Positions 23,673-32,482 of a DNA stretch of 64,000 bases are shown here, piece after piece. Location: the NCBI RefSeq assembly GCF_000243415.2, contig NZ_KI912270.1:1-64000 (forward strand). Reading direction: 5' to 3'. Position 1 is the stretch's first letter. Each line of letters starts with the position of its first letter. This DNA comes from Mycolicibacterium tusciae JS617 (GTDB lineage Bacteria; Actinomycetota; Actinomycetes; Mycobacteriales; Mycobacteriaceae). The translations under genes and the position numbers were made by a program. A model generated the notes under the pieces. That model was not told where the DNA came from. It saw only the letters and a program-made list of their open reading frames with translations, and searched no databases.

Positions 23673-24308
23673 GTGCCACCCGACGCGTCGAAGACCCGGG
23701 CAGGACTGCTGGACGCCGCAGCCCGCGCCTTCGCTCGCGATGGCGTGTTCAACGCCTCCCTCATCGACATCACTCGCCAAGCTGGACAGCGCAACCGGGC
23801 GGCACTGAGCTATCACTTCGGTTCGCGCGACGGTGTGCTGTGCGCGGTGATCGAACGGCATGCGGCGTTTCTCGCACAACGTGAAGGTGAGCTGCTCGAG
23901 GTGGCGAGGCACCAAAAGGCGCTTGAACCCGTCATCGAGGCCCTGGTTCGACCGGCGGCCGAACTCGCGGACAGCAATTGGCGCGGGCGGTGCTGCCTGC
24001 TGATCATCGCCGAGCTGACCGGTGAGGATCGTGCGCAGTACAGTGCGGAGTTGCAGGACGTGCTGGCCAGCACCGGCGGCAATGAGGTGTTCGCGCTATT
24101 GAACGAACGCACCGGACATCTGACCGATGAGCTTCGCACCGAACGCTTTTCGCTGATGGTGATGTTCATCCTGCGGGCGATCGCCGACCGTGCGCGGTTG
24201 CTCGAGCGACGCACACGGCACGGTCGACCGCAGCTCGAGCACGAGCCGTTCGTCGCGAATCTGGTCGCGATGGCCGCCGCCGCCATGGCTGCGCCCGCGC
24301 CTCGTTGA
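23673..24308 (+). CDS. TetR family transcriptional regulator
   Basis: 211 residues. The helix-turn-helix (SLIDITRQAGQRNRAALSYHFGSRDGVL) lies near residues 27-55. The C domain is helical and ends in an Ala-rich tail. The gene has a leaderless promoter and is followed 2 bp after its stop by a perfect palindrome that overlaps the promoter of the reductase gene at 24341. That placement makes the palindrome its likely operator and the reductase/sulfotransferase pair its likely target. The ligand is unknown. Confidence 0.9.
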   Translation: MPPDASKTRAGLLDAAARAFARDGVFNASLIDITRQAGQRNRAALSYHFGSRDGVLCAVIERHAAFLAQREGELLEVARHQKALEPVIEALVRPAAELADSNWRGRCCLLIIAELTGEDRAQYSAELQDVLASTGGNEVFALLNERTGHLTDELRTERFSLMVMFILRAIADRARLLERRTRHGRPQLEHEPFVANLVAMAAAAMAAPAPR

Positions 24309-24310
24309 CA

Positions 24311-24333
24311 TAAGCACCCCTGCTTACTAACCT
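24311..24333 (+). promoter_or_regulatory. Operator palindrome and leaderless promoter of the reductase gene
   Basis: TAAGCAccccTGCTTA (24311-24326) is a perfect 16-bp palindrome. It lies directly upstream of TAACCT (24328-24333), a TANNNT box 7 nt before GTG 24341. A bound repressor would cover the spacer between -35 and -10. Confidence 0.6.
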
Positions 24334-24340
24334 GACCGCT

Positions 24341-25372
24341 GTGAAGGCAGTGCGCGTCGTCAAGCACGGCGACCCAGCAGAAGCGCTCGAAGTCTCCGAT
24401 GTTCCGATTCCCGAGCCCGGCCCGGGAGAAGTCCGCATCGCGGTGTCGGCGGCCTCGGTCAACTTCGGTGACATCGCCCGATGCCGCGGCACGGTGGCCA
24501 GCGTCATGGGCCAGATCCCATTCACTCTCGGAATGGACGTGTGCGGCGTGGTCGACGCGGCGGGCGAGGGCGCCGCGGAATGGGTGGGCCGACGGGTAGT
24601 TGCGATGACCAACCAGTCGCTCGGCGGCATGGCCGAGTTCGCCGTGGCGCCGCTTACCGGAACCTTTGACGCGCCAACCGATCTCGACGACGTCTCCGCC
24701 GCGGCCTTCACGCTGCCGTTTCACGTCGGCTACCTGGCGCTGCACCGACGCGCGAAGCTACTCGCGGGCGAGACCCTGCTTGTCGTGGGCGGCGCGAGCG
24801 CAGTCGGCACGGCGGTCATCCAGCTCGGCGTCGCCGCGGGTGCCGACGTCATCGCCGTCGCAGGCGGCGCGGAGAAGGGCCGGCTGTGCGAGGAACTCGG
24901 CGCCTCCTTCATCGACCACACCACCGCCGACCTCTTCGACGAGGTGATCGCACGCACCGACAAAAAGGGCGCCGACGTCGCAGTCGACCTGGTCGGTGGT
25001 GAGCGCACTGAGACCGTCTGGACATGCATGGCTCGCGAAGGCCGCTATCTACCAGTCGGTTTCAATGACGATCCGCAGTCCGGGCTCACCGGCCGCCCGC
25101 TGCGCAAGGTGTCGATGGGCAACATCTCGGTCCTCGGCGTCATCCTCGGCTACGGCGAGCTGCCCGTCGACTTTCGCCGGTTCGGGCTCAACATGTTCGG
25201 AGCCGAAGTTGGTCGCGAGGTGCATGCGGCACTGCTGGAACTCGTCTCCGCCCAGTCGATTCGGCCTGTGGTCGGACGCACGATCACCATGGATCAGGTC
25301 GCCGCCGCGCTCGACGACCATGAGCAACGGCGCACCACGGGGCGCACCGTCGTGGCGGTCACGGGTGACTAG
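24341..25372 (+). CDS. Zinc-free MDR oxidoreductase (quinone-reductase-like)
   Basis: 343 residues. The GroES-like domain is followed by TLLVVGGASAVGTAVIQLGVAAGADVIAVAGG, an NADPH-binding Rossmann motif; no catalytic zinc Cys/His is seen. The C-terminal DDHEQRRTTGRTVVAVTGD is typical. It probably reduces an activated double bond or quinone with NADPH. It starts at a leaderless-type GTG and overlaps the sulfotransferase gene by 8 nt. It is similar in type, but not adjacent, to the MDR at 6050-7015. Confidence 0.85.
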   Translation: MKAVRVVKHGDPAEALEVSDVPIPEPGPGEVRIAVSAASVNFGDIARCRGTVASVMGQIPFTLGMDVCGVVDAAGEGAAEWVGRRVVAMTNQSLGGMAEFAVAPLTGTFDAPTDLDDVSAAAFTLPFHVGYLALHRRAKLLAGETLLVVGGASAVGTAVIQLGVAAGADVIAVAGGAEKGRLCEELGASFIDHTTADLFDEVIARTDKKGADVAVDLVGGERTETVWTCMAREGRYLPVGFNDDPQSGLTGRPLRKVSMGNISVLGVILGYGELPVDFRRFGLNMFGAEVGREVHAALLELVSAQSIRPVVGRTITMDQVAAALDDHEQRRTTGRTVVAVTGD

Positions 25373-26543
25373 CACACAGGCGCCCGGGCTCACCCCGGAC
25401 GCCGTGATGTCGGCCGCCGTCGAAGCCGCCGGATCCGACGACTTCGGACCAGACGACTTCCTCGAGGGGCTCGCGGTGCTCTGCGCATCGGCAGGCGAAC
25501 AGGCCAGGCTCAACGATATCGGCCGGTTCGCGTTGGAGCAGAACATCATCGGCGGTCTGGTGAACCGGCTGCGCATTCATCAGTGGCACAACCAGCATCC
25601 CACGACGGGTGACGAACCGATCGACGCACCCCTTGTGGTGATCGGCCTTTTCCGAGCGGGCACGACGTTCCTGAGCCAACTGCTTGACCAGGACCCCGCC
25701 AACCGCGCGTTGCTGCGGTGGGAGGCCGGCGACAGCGTGCCACCGCCCTCGCCGGAGTCCTACCGCGTCGGCCCGCGTGTGGACGCCGCAAATGAGGCCA
25801 TCGACATGCTGGAGTCGTTGAACCCCCAGATGAAGGTCGTTCATCACGAGGATGCCGAAGGCCCAACCGAGTGCATCACGCTACTCGGCCAGGACTTCAA
25901 GAGCCTGGCCTGGGAGGCGATGGCCAATGTGCCCGACTACAGCCAGTGGCTGCACACCGCGGACTACGGGTCGGCCTACGCCTACCACCGACGAGTGCTA
26001 CAGGTACTGCAAAGCGGTGGACGCCGCGGCGTCTGGACGTTGAAGAGCCCCAATCACGCGATAGCGCTGCCCGCGCTGACGGCGGAGTACCCGGATGCAA
26101 AACTCGTACTGCTGCATCGCGATCCAGCGGTACTGTGCGCCTCGGCGTGCAGCCTTATCTCGACGCTCACCGGCACATTCAGCGACGCCAACCACACCGC
26201 CTACATCGCCGAGCACTGGACCAACCTGCTGGCCACCTCGATCGACCGGATAGAAGCATTTCGGCGCGCACATCCCGAGCGCGAGATCGTCGATGTCCAC
26301 TACGCCGACCTCGTCGGCGATCCGATCGGCACTGTCGAGAAGATCTACACCGCATGCGGTCGCGACCTTGATGAGCAGGGCCGCGCCGCTATCACCGCAT
26401 GCGTGACGGCCAACCCCAAGGGGCGGTTCGGCACCCACGGGTACCGCCTCGAGGACTACGGGCTCCACGCCGATGAAATCAGGGAGCGTTTCGCCGACTA
26501 CAACGTGCGATACGACGTCTCCCCCGAGGCAGGCCGCGCCTGA
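25365..26543 (+). CDS. Sulfotransferase family protein
   Basis: 392 residues. The PAPS 5'-phosphosulfate loop is seen as LVVIGLFRAGTTFLSQLLDQDP (about 90-110). The second half has WTLKSPNHAIALPAL and VLLHRDPAVLCAS, the 3'-phosphate-binding segment, followed by VDVHYADLVGDP, as in the large mycobacterial sulfotransferase group. It transfers sulfate to a hydroxyl, possibly of a lipid or sterol-like product. GTG 25365 lies within the end of the reductase gene. It converges with the hydratase gene, 23 bp away. Confidence 0.85.
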   Translation: MTSTQAPGLTPDAVMSAAVEAAGSDDFGPDDFLEGLAVLCASAGEQARLNDIGRFALEQNIIGGLVNRLRIHQWHNQHPTTGDEPIDAPLVVIGLFRAGTTFLSQLLDQDPANRALLRWEAGDSVPPPSPESYRVGPRVDAANEAIDMLESLNPQMKVVHHEDAEGPTECITLLGQDFKSLAWEAMANVPDYSQWLHTADYGSAYAYHRRVLQVLQSGGRRGVWTLKSPNHAIALPALTAEYPDAKLVLLHRDPAVLCASACSLISTLTGTFSDANHTAYIAEHWTNLLATSIDRIEAFRRAHPEREIVDVHYADLVGDPIGTVEKIYTACGRDLDEQGRAAITACVTANPKGRFGTHGYRLEDYGLHADEIRERFADYNVRYDVSPEAGRA

Positions 26544-26566
26544 CGGTGGGCCCACACCGGGACGGC

Positions 26567-27349
26567 CTACTTAATGTTGGCCTTCATTTCGTCGAGGTTC
26601 ACCAGCACCGGCCAACCGCTCACACTCAGCGCATTGCCGTGACCGGTCTGGTGGATGTCGAACACCGACTGAATGGCGGCGTAGAAGCCTTGGATGTCGA
26701 GGGTCTGGTTGACGGCCCGTTTGGCTTGGCGCAGAGCGAATGTCGGCATTCTGGCGATCTGCTCGGCCAGCGCCCTGGTCTCTGAATCGAGCTGGTCGCG
26801 CGGCACCACCTTGTTCACCATGCCGGTGCTGGCCACCTCGTCGGCTGTCATCGCCCGGCCGGTGAAAAGAATCTCCTTGGCTTTGCGTGGGCCCAGTTCC
26901 CAGGTGTGGCCGTGATATTCGACGCCGCCGATGCCCATCAGCACGACCGGATCGGAGAACAGGGCATCGTCGGCGGCCAGGATGAGGTCACAGGGCCAGC
27001 ACAACAACAGGCCGCCGGAGATGCAGCGGCCCTGGACGGCGGCGATCGAGGGCTTGGGCACGTTGCGCCACTTCAATGTGTACTCGAGGTAGCGCCGGTG
27101 CTCGTGCTCGATGATGAACTCCAGGGTGATCTTGTCGGGAACCGGTCCGCCGCCGCGCAGATCATGACCTGCGGAGAAGTGTTTCCCGTTGGCGCGCAGG
27201 ATGATCACCGCGACATCGCGGTCCTCGGCGGCGCGGGTCCACGCGGCGTCCAACTCGTCGAGGAACTCGATGTTCTGGGCGTTGGCGGCCTCGGGCCGGT
27301 TCAGCGTGATGGTGGCGATCTTGTCGGCGACTTCGTAGTCGATGTACAC
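26567..27349 (-). CDS. Enoyl-CoA hydratase/isomerase family protein
   Basis: 260 residues. VYIDYEVADKIATITLNRPEAANAQ is the crotonase N terminus. FSAGHDL and QGRCISGGLLLCWPCDLILA form the oxyanion hole, then VVLMGIGGVEYHGHTWELGPRKAKEILFTG. The start is GTG 27349, six bases after AGGA; upstream in-frame sequence belongs to the ACAD. It follows the ACAD stop by 8 nt, so dehydrogenation and hydration are encoded together. The unusual GVEYHG stretch at the usual active-site loop suggests an uncommon substrate. Confidence 0.88.
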   Translation of the reverse strand: MYIDYEVADKIATITLNRPEAANAQNIEFLDELDAAWTRAAEDRDVAVIILRANGKHFSAGHDLRGGGPVPDKITLEFIIEHEHRRYLEYTLKWRNVPKPSIAAVQGRCISGGLLLCWPCDLILAADDALFSDPVVLMGIGGVEYHGHTWELGPRKAKEILFTGRAMTADEVASTGMVNKVVPRDQLDSETRALAEQIARMPTFALRQAKRAVNQTLDIQGFYAAIQSVFDIHQTGHGNALSVSGWPVLVNLDEMKANIK

Positions 27350-27357
27350 GTCGATTC

Positions 27358-28533
27358 CTAATTGCGGGGTAAGCCCAGCAGGCGCTGGGCGATGATATTG
27401 CGTTGAATCTCGGATGTGCCGCCTGCGATGGTGCCGCCGAACGTGCGGACGTATCGCTCGAACCACCCGCTCCTGTACAGGTCGAGATGGTGCGCGCTGT
27501 ACGGCCCGGAGAAGGCCGGAGAGGCGAAAGCGTCGACGCCCGCCGCGGCCAGCGCATGCTCGGAAGCCGCCTGCGAGGCTTCGGAACCGAAGAGCTTGAG
27601 CACGGACAGCGCCGCTGCGTCCTCGTCACCGCGCGCGGCACGCGCCAGCGCCACCGAGCCGAGTAGACGAAGAGCCTGGTTGTCCATGACCAGCGTGGCG
27701 TACCGATCCCGGTCCAGCGCGCTGGACGGTCGGAGGTCCTCGACGAGTTCCTCCAAGCGGTCGGCGTAGCTGAGCCACAACATGTTCCGCTCGTGGCCCA
27801 GCGATCCGCTGGCCACCGTCCAGCCTCCGTTCAGCGGTCCGACGAGGTTTTCGGCGGGCACCCGGACGTCGTTGAAGAAGACCTCGTTGAAGTCCACGTC
27901 GCCCTCGTCGCACACCGAGGCGAACGGACGCCGCACCACGCCGGGCAGATCCGTCGGGATCATCAGCACGCTGATGCCCTTGTGCTTGGCGGCGTTGGGA
28001 TCAGTGCGAACGAAAGTCAAGAGCACGTCGGCGTCGTGAGCGCCCGACGTCCACACCTTCTGCCCGTTCACCACGAACTCGTCGCCATCCATGTCGGCGC
28101 GGGTGCGCAGTGACGCGAGGTCGGATCCCGCGCCTGGCTCACTCATTCCCAGCGATGCGGTCATTTCGGCCCGCAGGATCGGGACCGCCCAGCGCCGCTG
28201 CTGCTCGGGTGTGCCGAACGAGATCAGCGACGCGGAGATGATGCCGACTCCCTGCGGATTGAAGGTGAGGTAGCACCGCCGTCGGGTCAGTTCCTCCTGG
28301 TGAACGTATTGCTGCAGGATCGTGGCGTTGCGACCGCCGAACTCGGGCGGGTAGCCGGGAACCAGCCAACCGTGGTCGAACATCAGCCGCTGCCAATGCC
28401 GCGCCCAACCCGGGACGTGGCTGCTGGACCCCGAACGTTCGAGCGCCTCGACATCGCCGGGCAGATGTTCATCGAGGAACGCGACGAACTCCGAACGGAA
28501 TGCCTCGACGTCAGCGTCGAAGGTCAGCTGCAC
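27358..28533 (-). CDS. Acyl-CoA dehydrogenase
   Basis: 391 residues. LGMSEPGAGSDLASLRTRAD, FVVNGQKVWTSGAHDADV and IAGGTSEIQRNIIAQRLLGLPRN are complete ACAD signatures; the YEGT Glu is Gly. A ribosome site GGGAG precedes GTG 28533. It is divergent from the TetR at 28656, with a perfect palindrome at 28584-28600 between them, so it is probably repressed by that TetR. It and the following hydratase form a two-gene unit. Confidence 0.92.
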   Translation of the reverse strand: MQLTFDADVEAFRSEFVAFLDEHLPGDVEALERSGSSSHVPGWARHWQRLMFDHGWLVPGYPPEFGGRNATILQQYVHQEELTRRRCYLTFNPQGVGIISASLISFGTPEQQRRWAVPILRAEMTASLGMSEPGAGSDLASLRTRADMDGDEFVVNGQKVWTSGAHDADVLLTFVRTDPNAAKHKGISVLMIPTDLPGVVRRPFASVCDEGDVDFNEVFFNDVRVPAENLVGPLNGGWTVASGSLGHERNMLWLSYADRLEELVEDLRPSSALDRDRYATLVMDNQALRLLGSVALARAARGDEDAAALSVLKLFGSEASQAASEHALAAAGVDAFASPAFSGPYSAHHLDLYRSGWFERYVRTFGGTIAGGTSEIQRNIIAQRLLGLPRN

Positions 28534-28583
28534 TTCGCTCCCGGCGGATCAGATTTTTGGTAAGACTTCTGTTACCAGTAAAA

Positions 28584-28600
28584 GGAGAATACTATTCTCC
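28584..28600. promoter_or_regulatory. Operator palindrome, ACAD/TetR divergent region
   Basis: GGAGAATACTATTCTCC is a perfect 17-bp palindrome with 8-bp arms. It lies 51 bp upstream of the ACAD start and covers the -35 region of the TetR promoter. Its left 11 bases match 10/11 with the 20-bp palindrome at 37530-37549. Confidence 0.65.
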
Positions 28601-28612
28601 GAGTGAGAAAGT

Positions 28613-28618
28613 TACAAT
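28613..28618 (+). promoter_or_regulatory. -10 box TACAAT of the TetR promoter
   Basis: TACAAT matches TANNNT and lies 13 bp after the operator palindrome, giving a short leader before ATG 28656 with GAGG as ribosome site. Confidence 0.5.
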
Positions 28619-28655
28619 CTCTGACACGTTGGCCGCGAGGGGGTCGAGGACCGCA

Positions 28656-29378
28656 ATGGCAAGGCGCTCTCCGGTACAGTCAGTCCATGTTCTCCCCACT
28701 CGGGCAGCATCCGAGCCGCCGGTGACAATTCCCAGCGAAGAACCCGCCTGGAAGCAACGCGCGGTCGAGCGATCGATCAAGACGGCGAAGCTTCGGGCAG
28801 CCCAACGCGTTCAGCGATTCCTCGACGCCGCCCAGGCGATCATCATCGAAAAGGGCAGCACTGACTTCACCGTACAAGAGGTGGTCGACCGCTCACGTCA
28901 ATCGTTGCGAAGCTTCTACCTGCAGTTCGACGGTAAGCATGAGTTGCTGCTCGCGTTGTTCGAAGACGCCCTCTCCCGGTCCGCCGACCAGATCCGCGCA
29001 GCCACCGCTGGTCCGGACGAACCGATCGAACGGCTGCGGGTCGCGATCCAGCTGCTGTTCGAGTCGTCACGTCCGGACCCCGCGGCGCAACGACCGCTGT
29101 TCACTGATTTCGCTCCACGCCTTCTGGTGTCCCATCCGTCAGAGGTCAAGATCGCCCACGCACCGCTGCTAGCGCTGCTGACCGAACTGATGGAAGAAGC
29201 CAGCGCCGCAGGTCAGCTGCGTGCTGGTATCAATCCGAAGCGAATGGCGGCCATGACGATGCAGACCGTCATGTTCAATGCAGCGCAATCCGCCGGTGAG
29301 TTGGACGAAGACGGTCCACACCCGATCACCGCCGACGAACTGTGGGACTTCTGCGCCCACGGACTTGCCGCCAGCTAG
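28656..29378 (+). CDS. TetR family transcriptional regulator
   Basis: 240 residues. A basic N-terminal extension of about 45 residues precedes the TetR domain (RFLDAAQAIIIEKGSTDFTVQEVVDRSRQSLRSFYLQFDGKHELLLALF). The helix-turn-helix is VQEVVDRSRQSLRSFYLQF. ATG 28656 is chosen because it lies downstream of the TACAAT box and has GAGG upstream; the open frame continues further back across the operator. It probably controls the divergent ACAD/hydratase genes, itself, and perhaps the 37.5-kb locus that carries a similar site. The thioesterase gene follows 59 bp later with its own promoter. Confidence 0.88.
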   Translation: MARRSPVQSVHVLPTRAASEPPVTIPSEEPAWKQRAVERSIKTAKLRAAQRVQRFLDAAQAIIIEKGSTDFTVQEVVDRSRQSLRSFYLQFDGKHELLLALFEDALSRSADQIRAATAGPDEPIERLRVAIQLLFESSRPDPAAQRPLFTDFAPRLLVSHPSEVKIAHAPLLALLTELMEEASAAGQLRAGINPKRMAAMTMQTVMFNAAQSAGELDEDGPHPITADELWDFCAHGLAAS

Positions 29379-29425
29379 CCTCAACCGGTGCTGAGAATTA
29401 CGTTCTCGGCGTCGAGAATCTGACT

Positions 29426-29431
29426 TACACT
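29426..29431 (+). promoter_or_regulatory. -10 box TACACT of a leaderless thioesterase transcript
   Basis: TACACT ends 6 nt before GTG 29438. The intervening GGGCGG is not placed as a Shine-Dalgarno, so a leaderless start fits better. Confidence 0.55.
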
Positions 29432-29437
29432 GGGCGG

Positions 29438-30256
29438 GTGCCCGATCTCTGGACCGATCTGCTCGGATGCCTCGACATCGCCAAGTCGACGACGGGTGGC
29501 GGCGGGACGACAGACTTCGAGGGCCGCAATCAGCAGCTGGAATACCACCGGGTGTTCGGTGGCCAACTCCTCGGCCAGTTTCTCCGGATCGCATCGCTGA
29601 CCTGCCCGGATAAGTTCGTCAAATCCCAGCATGCGGTGTTCACACGCGAGGGCCGGGCCGACGAGCCGGTCCGCTACCAGGCGGTTCGCGCCCACGAAGG
29701 TCGGTCGTTTGCGGCCGTTACGATCACCGCCACGCAGAGCCGCGGCGTCATCGCCACCGCATCGACCAGCATGCATACCGTCGAAGGCGGGCCCGAGCAC
29801 CAGGTGACCGAGGACGTTGGCCCGGTTCTCGGCCCCGAGCATGAGGTCGCCCTCGACCTGATCCCGTGGGAGACGCGAGCAACGGTGGACCTCAACGCCA
29901 CCACGACCGGTCCGCCGAAATTCGAGTTCTGGATGCGCACACCGGCCGTCGACCCCGATCTGGCGCCGGCGCTGACGGCCTACGCCACGGACCTAACGCT
30001 GATCGGGACCGCGTTGCGGCCGATCGACGGCGCAGGCCAGCGTGGCAACGGTACGACGTTCACGTCCGCCGTCACCTCGCACACCGTGTGGTTCCACCGA
30101 CCCTTCCGCACCGACGGATGGTTGTTGCTGCGCCAGCACAGCCCTCTGCTGGCCCAGGGCCGGTGCTTCGGTCGGGGCGATGTACTCACCGACGGCGGCG
30201 TGCTGGTTGCGTCGTACGGCCAGGAGGCCCTTCTGCGCTTCGCCGACGCCGAATGA
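29438..30256 (+). CDS. Acyl-CoA thioesterase II (TesB-like)
   Basis: 272 residues, double hot-dog fold. FEGRNQQLEYHRVFGGQLLGQFLRIAS marks the first hot-dog; HTVWFHRPFRTDGWLLLRQHSPLLAQGRCFGRGDVLTDGGVLVASYGQEALLR marks the second and holds the Asp/Thr-Ser/Gln catalytic set. It releases CoA from acyl-CoA, relieving CoA trapping or setting acid levels. The start is the leaderless-type GTG 29438. It stands between the TetR and P450 genes. Confidence 0.9.
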   Translation: MPDLWTDLLGCLDIAKSTTGGGGTTDFEGRNQQLEYHRVFGGQLLGQFLRIASLTCPDKFVKSQHAVFTREGRADEPVRYQAVRAHEGRSFAAVTITATQSRGVIATASTSMHTVEGGPEHQVTEDVGPVLGPEHEVALDLIPWETRATVDLNATTTGPPKFEFWMRTPAVDPDLAPALTAYATDLTLIGTALRPIDGAGQRGNGTTFTSAVTSHTVWFHRPFRTDGWLLLRQHSPLLAQGRCFGRGDVLTDGGVLVASYGQEALLRFADAE

Positions 30257-30336
30257 GAAGCCCATTCTGTTAAGCGGAGAGTATAAATTGCCCAAAACGA
30301 GTCTGTTGTTGACACCGTCACGACGGCGATGCCAGA

Positions 30337-30371
30337 GTTGTGAGACAAACATCAGCCATTTGTCTTACAAC
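30337..30371. promoter_or_regulatory. Two tandem TTGT-N3-ACAA operators upstream of the P450
   Basis: TTGTgagACAA (30338-30348) and TTGTcttACAA (30360-30370) are each palindromic, and their centres are exactly 22 bp apart, two helical turns. Together with flanking G/C they also make a larger 12-bp-arm inverted repeat with one mismatch. They end 26 bp before GTG 30397. Confidence 0.6.
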
Positions 30372-30396
30372 ACCCTGGTCCATCGAGAGGCGGCCC

Positions 30397-31608
30397 GTGA
30401 CGATCAGTGCTGAAAACCCGGCCCTCGAGGCTGTCTACTTCGATCCCTACGACGTAGACATCAACGCCAACCCGTACCCGGCGTTCGCCCGACTGCGGGA
30501 GGAGGCGCCGCTGTACTACAACGAGCAGTACGACTTCTACGCGCTCAGTCGCTTCGTCGATGTCAACAAGGCGCTGGTGGATCATGAGACATTCAGTTCG
30601 GCCCGCGGCGCCATTGTTGAACTCATCAAAGCCAACATCGACATCCCGCCCGGCACAGTGATTTTCGAGGATCCTCCGATCCATGACATTCACCGCAAGT
30701 TATTGGCCCGGATGTTCACACCGCGCAAGGTCAACGCGCTGGAACCAAAGATTCGCGAGTACTGCGCGCGGGCTCTTGACCCACTGATCGGCGGCGGCAA
30801 GTTCGACTTCGTCACCGACTTGGGTGCGATCATGCCGATGCAAGTGATCAGTGCCTTGCTCGGAATTCCCGAGGACGACCAGGTGATGGTGCGCGAACAC
30901 ACCAATGCGACCATGCGCACCGAGGCCGGCAAGCCCATGGAGGCCGACAGCGGTTTCGCCGCGGGTGACCTCTTCGAGACCTATATCGACTGGCGCGTCG
31001 AGAATCCGTCGGACGACATCATGACCGAACTGCTCAACGCGGAGTTCGTTGACGAGACAGGAACAACACGAAGGCTTACGCGCCTGGAACTGTTGACCTA
31101 TCTGAATGTCGTTTCGGGCGCAGGCAACGAGACCACAACTCGATTGATCGGTTGGGCAGGCAAGGTGTTGGCCGAACATCCCGATCAGCGCCGTGAACTC
31201 GTCGAGAACCCTGCGCTCATTCCCCAAGCAGTCGAGGAGTTGCTGCGCTTTGAACCGCCCGCACCGCATGTCGCCCGATATGTGACTCGCGATGTCGAAC
31301 TTCATGGTCAGACCGTGCCCGAAGGCAGCGCAATAATGATGCTGATCGGTGCCGCCGTTCGGGACAGCCGCCAGTTCCCGCCGGACGGCGATGTTTTCGA
31401 CATCCACCGCGAGATACGCCAGCATCTCGCGTTCAGCGTGGGCACGCACTACTGCCTCGGATCGGCATTGGCCCGCCTGGAAGGGCGCGTCGCCCTCGAG
31501 GAGATCCTGAAGCGGTTCCCTGAGTGGGATGTCGACATGGCCAGCGCGTCACTGTCGCCGACCTCGACCGTCCGCGGCTGGGAATCAATGCCCGCGGTTA
31601 TTCCATGA
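30397..31608 (+). CDS. Cytochrome P450
   Basis: 403 residues. The heme loop HLAFSVGTHYCLGSAL contains Cys353; the I-helix oxygen-activation motif is SGAGNETTTR; the K-helix ExxR is EELLRFE. It is a soluble class I bacterial P450 needing ferredoxin and reductase, neither of which is adjacent. The start is GTG 30397 with GAGG upstream. The gene is followed after 34 bp by a mycofactocin-type SDR, so a P450-made alcohol may be oxidised next (inference). A pair of tandem operators lies just upstream. Confidence 0.9.
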   Translation: MTISAENPALEAVYFDPYDVDINANPYPAFARLREEAPLYYNEQYDFYALSRFVDVNKALVDHETFSSARGAIVELIKANIDIPPGTVIFEDPPIHDIHRKLLARMFTPRKVNALEPKIREYCARALDPLIGGGKFDFVTDLGAIMPMQVISALLGIPEDDQVMVREHTNATMRTEAGKPMEADSGFAAGDLFETYIDWRVENPSDDIMTELLNAEFVDETGTTRRLTRLELLTYLNVVSGAGNETTTRLIGWAGKVLAEHPDQRRELVENPALIPQAVEELLRFEPPAPHVARYVTRDVELHGQTVPEGSAIMMLIGAAVRDSRQFPPDGDVFDIHREIRQHLAFSVGTHYCLGSALARLEGRVALEEILKRFPEWDVDMASASLSPTSTVRGWESMPAVIP

Positions 31609-31642
31609 AAATCCTTATTACAACCACGAATTGAGGTTACAA

Positions 31643-32482
31643 ATGGCAGGACGTGTAGAGGGCAAGGTCGCGTTCATCACCGGGGCGGCGCGCGGACAAG
31701 GGCGCGCACACGCGGTGCGGCTGGCCTCCGAAGGCGCCGACATCATCGCCGTCGACATCTGCAAGAAGATCGACACGGTCGATCTGATCGAGGCATCCAC
31801 GCCCGAGGATCTGGCCGAGACCGCGGATCTGGTGAAGGGCCAAAACCGTCGCATCTACACCGCGGAGGTCGACGTCCGCGACTACGACGCACTCAAGGCG
31901 GCGGTCGACGCGGGCGTAGAACAACTGGGCCGGTTGGACATCATCGTTGCCAACGCCGGGATCGGCAACGGTGGCCAGACACTGGACAAGACAAGCGAAG
32001 TCGACTGGACCGCCATGATCGACATCAACCTCGGCGGCGTGTGGAAGACGGTCAAAGCCGGTGTGCCGCACATCCTCGAAGGCGGCCGCGGCGGTTCGAT
32101 CATCCTGACCAGTTCGGTCGGCGGCTTGAAGGCGTACCCGCACACCGGCCACTATGTCGCCGCCAAACACGGTGTGGTGGGCCTGATGCGGACCTTCGCC
32201 GTCGAACTGGGCGCGCAGAACATCCGCGTCAACTCGGTGCACCCGACCAACGTGAACACACCGTTGTTCATGAACGACGGCACGATGAGACTGTTCCGTC
32301 CCGATCTGGAGAACCCGGGCCCGGAGGATATGAAGGTCGTCGGCCAGATGATGCACACGTTGCCGATCGGCTGGGTCGAGCCCGAGGACGTCGCCAACGC
32401 CGTGCTGTTCCTGGCATCCGACGAGGCGCGCTACGTCACCGGCGTGACGCTTCCGGTCGACGGCGGCAGCTGCCTCAAGTGA
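31643..32482 (+). CDS. Mycofactocin-coupled-type SDR
   Basis: 279 residues, longer than a classical SDR. GKVAFITGAARGQGRAHAVRLASEGADIIAVDICKK is the hallmark opening of the mycofactocin-associated SDR group, which has an insert after the second strand (here VDLIEASTPEDLAETADLVKG) and holds NAD tightly. The catalytic YVAAKHGVVGLMR and TGVTLPVDGGSCLK are intact. Such enzymes pass electrons to mycofactocin rather than exchange NADH. ATG 31643 follows TTGAGG; the kinase-like gene overlaps its stop (GTGA). Confidence 0.87.
   Translation: MAGRVEGKVAFITGAARGQGRAHAVRLASEGADIIAVDICKKIDTVDLIEASTPEDLAETADLVKGQNRRIYTAEVDVRDYDALKAAVDAGVEQLGRLDIIVANAGIGNGGQTLDKTSEVDWTAMIDINLGGVWKTVKAGVPHILEGGRGGSIILTSSVGGLKAYPHTGHYVAAKHGVVGLMRTFAVELGAQNIRVNSVHPTNVNTPLFMNDGTMRLFRPDLENPGPEDMKVVGQMMHTLPIGWVEPEDVANAVLFLASDEARYVTGVTLPVDGGSCLK

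Noticed and set aside
26546..26555. GTGGGCCCAC palindrome between sulfotransferase and hydratase genes
   Set aside because: No loop, so no hairpin terminator; 10-bp GC palindromes are common at this base composition.
30276..30283. GGAGAGTA half-site upstream of the P450, like the 28584/37530 operators
   Set aside because: Only half a site, and GGAGAGTA also occurs as the ribosome site of the P450 at 48678, so it is not specific.
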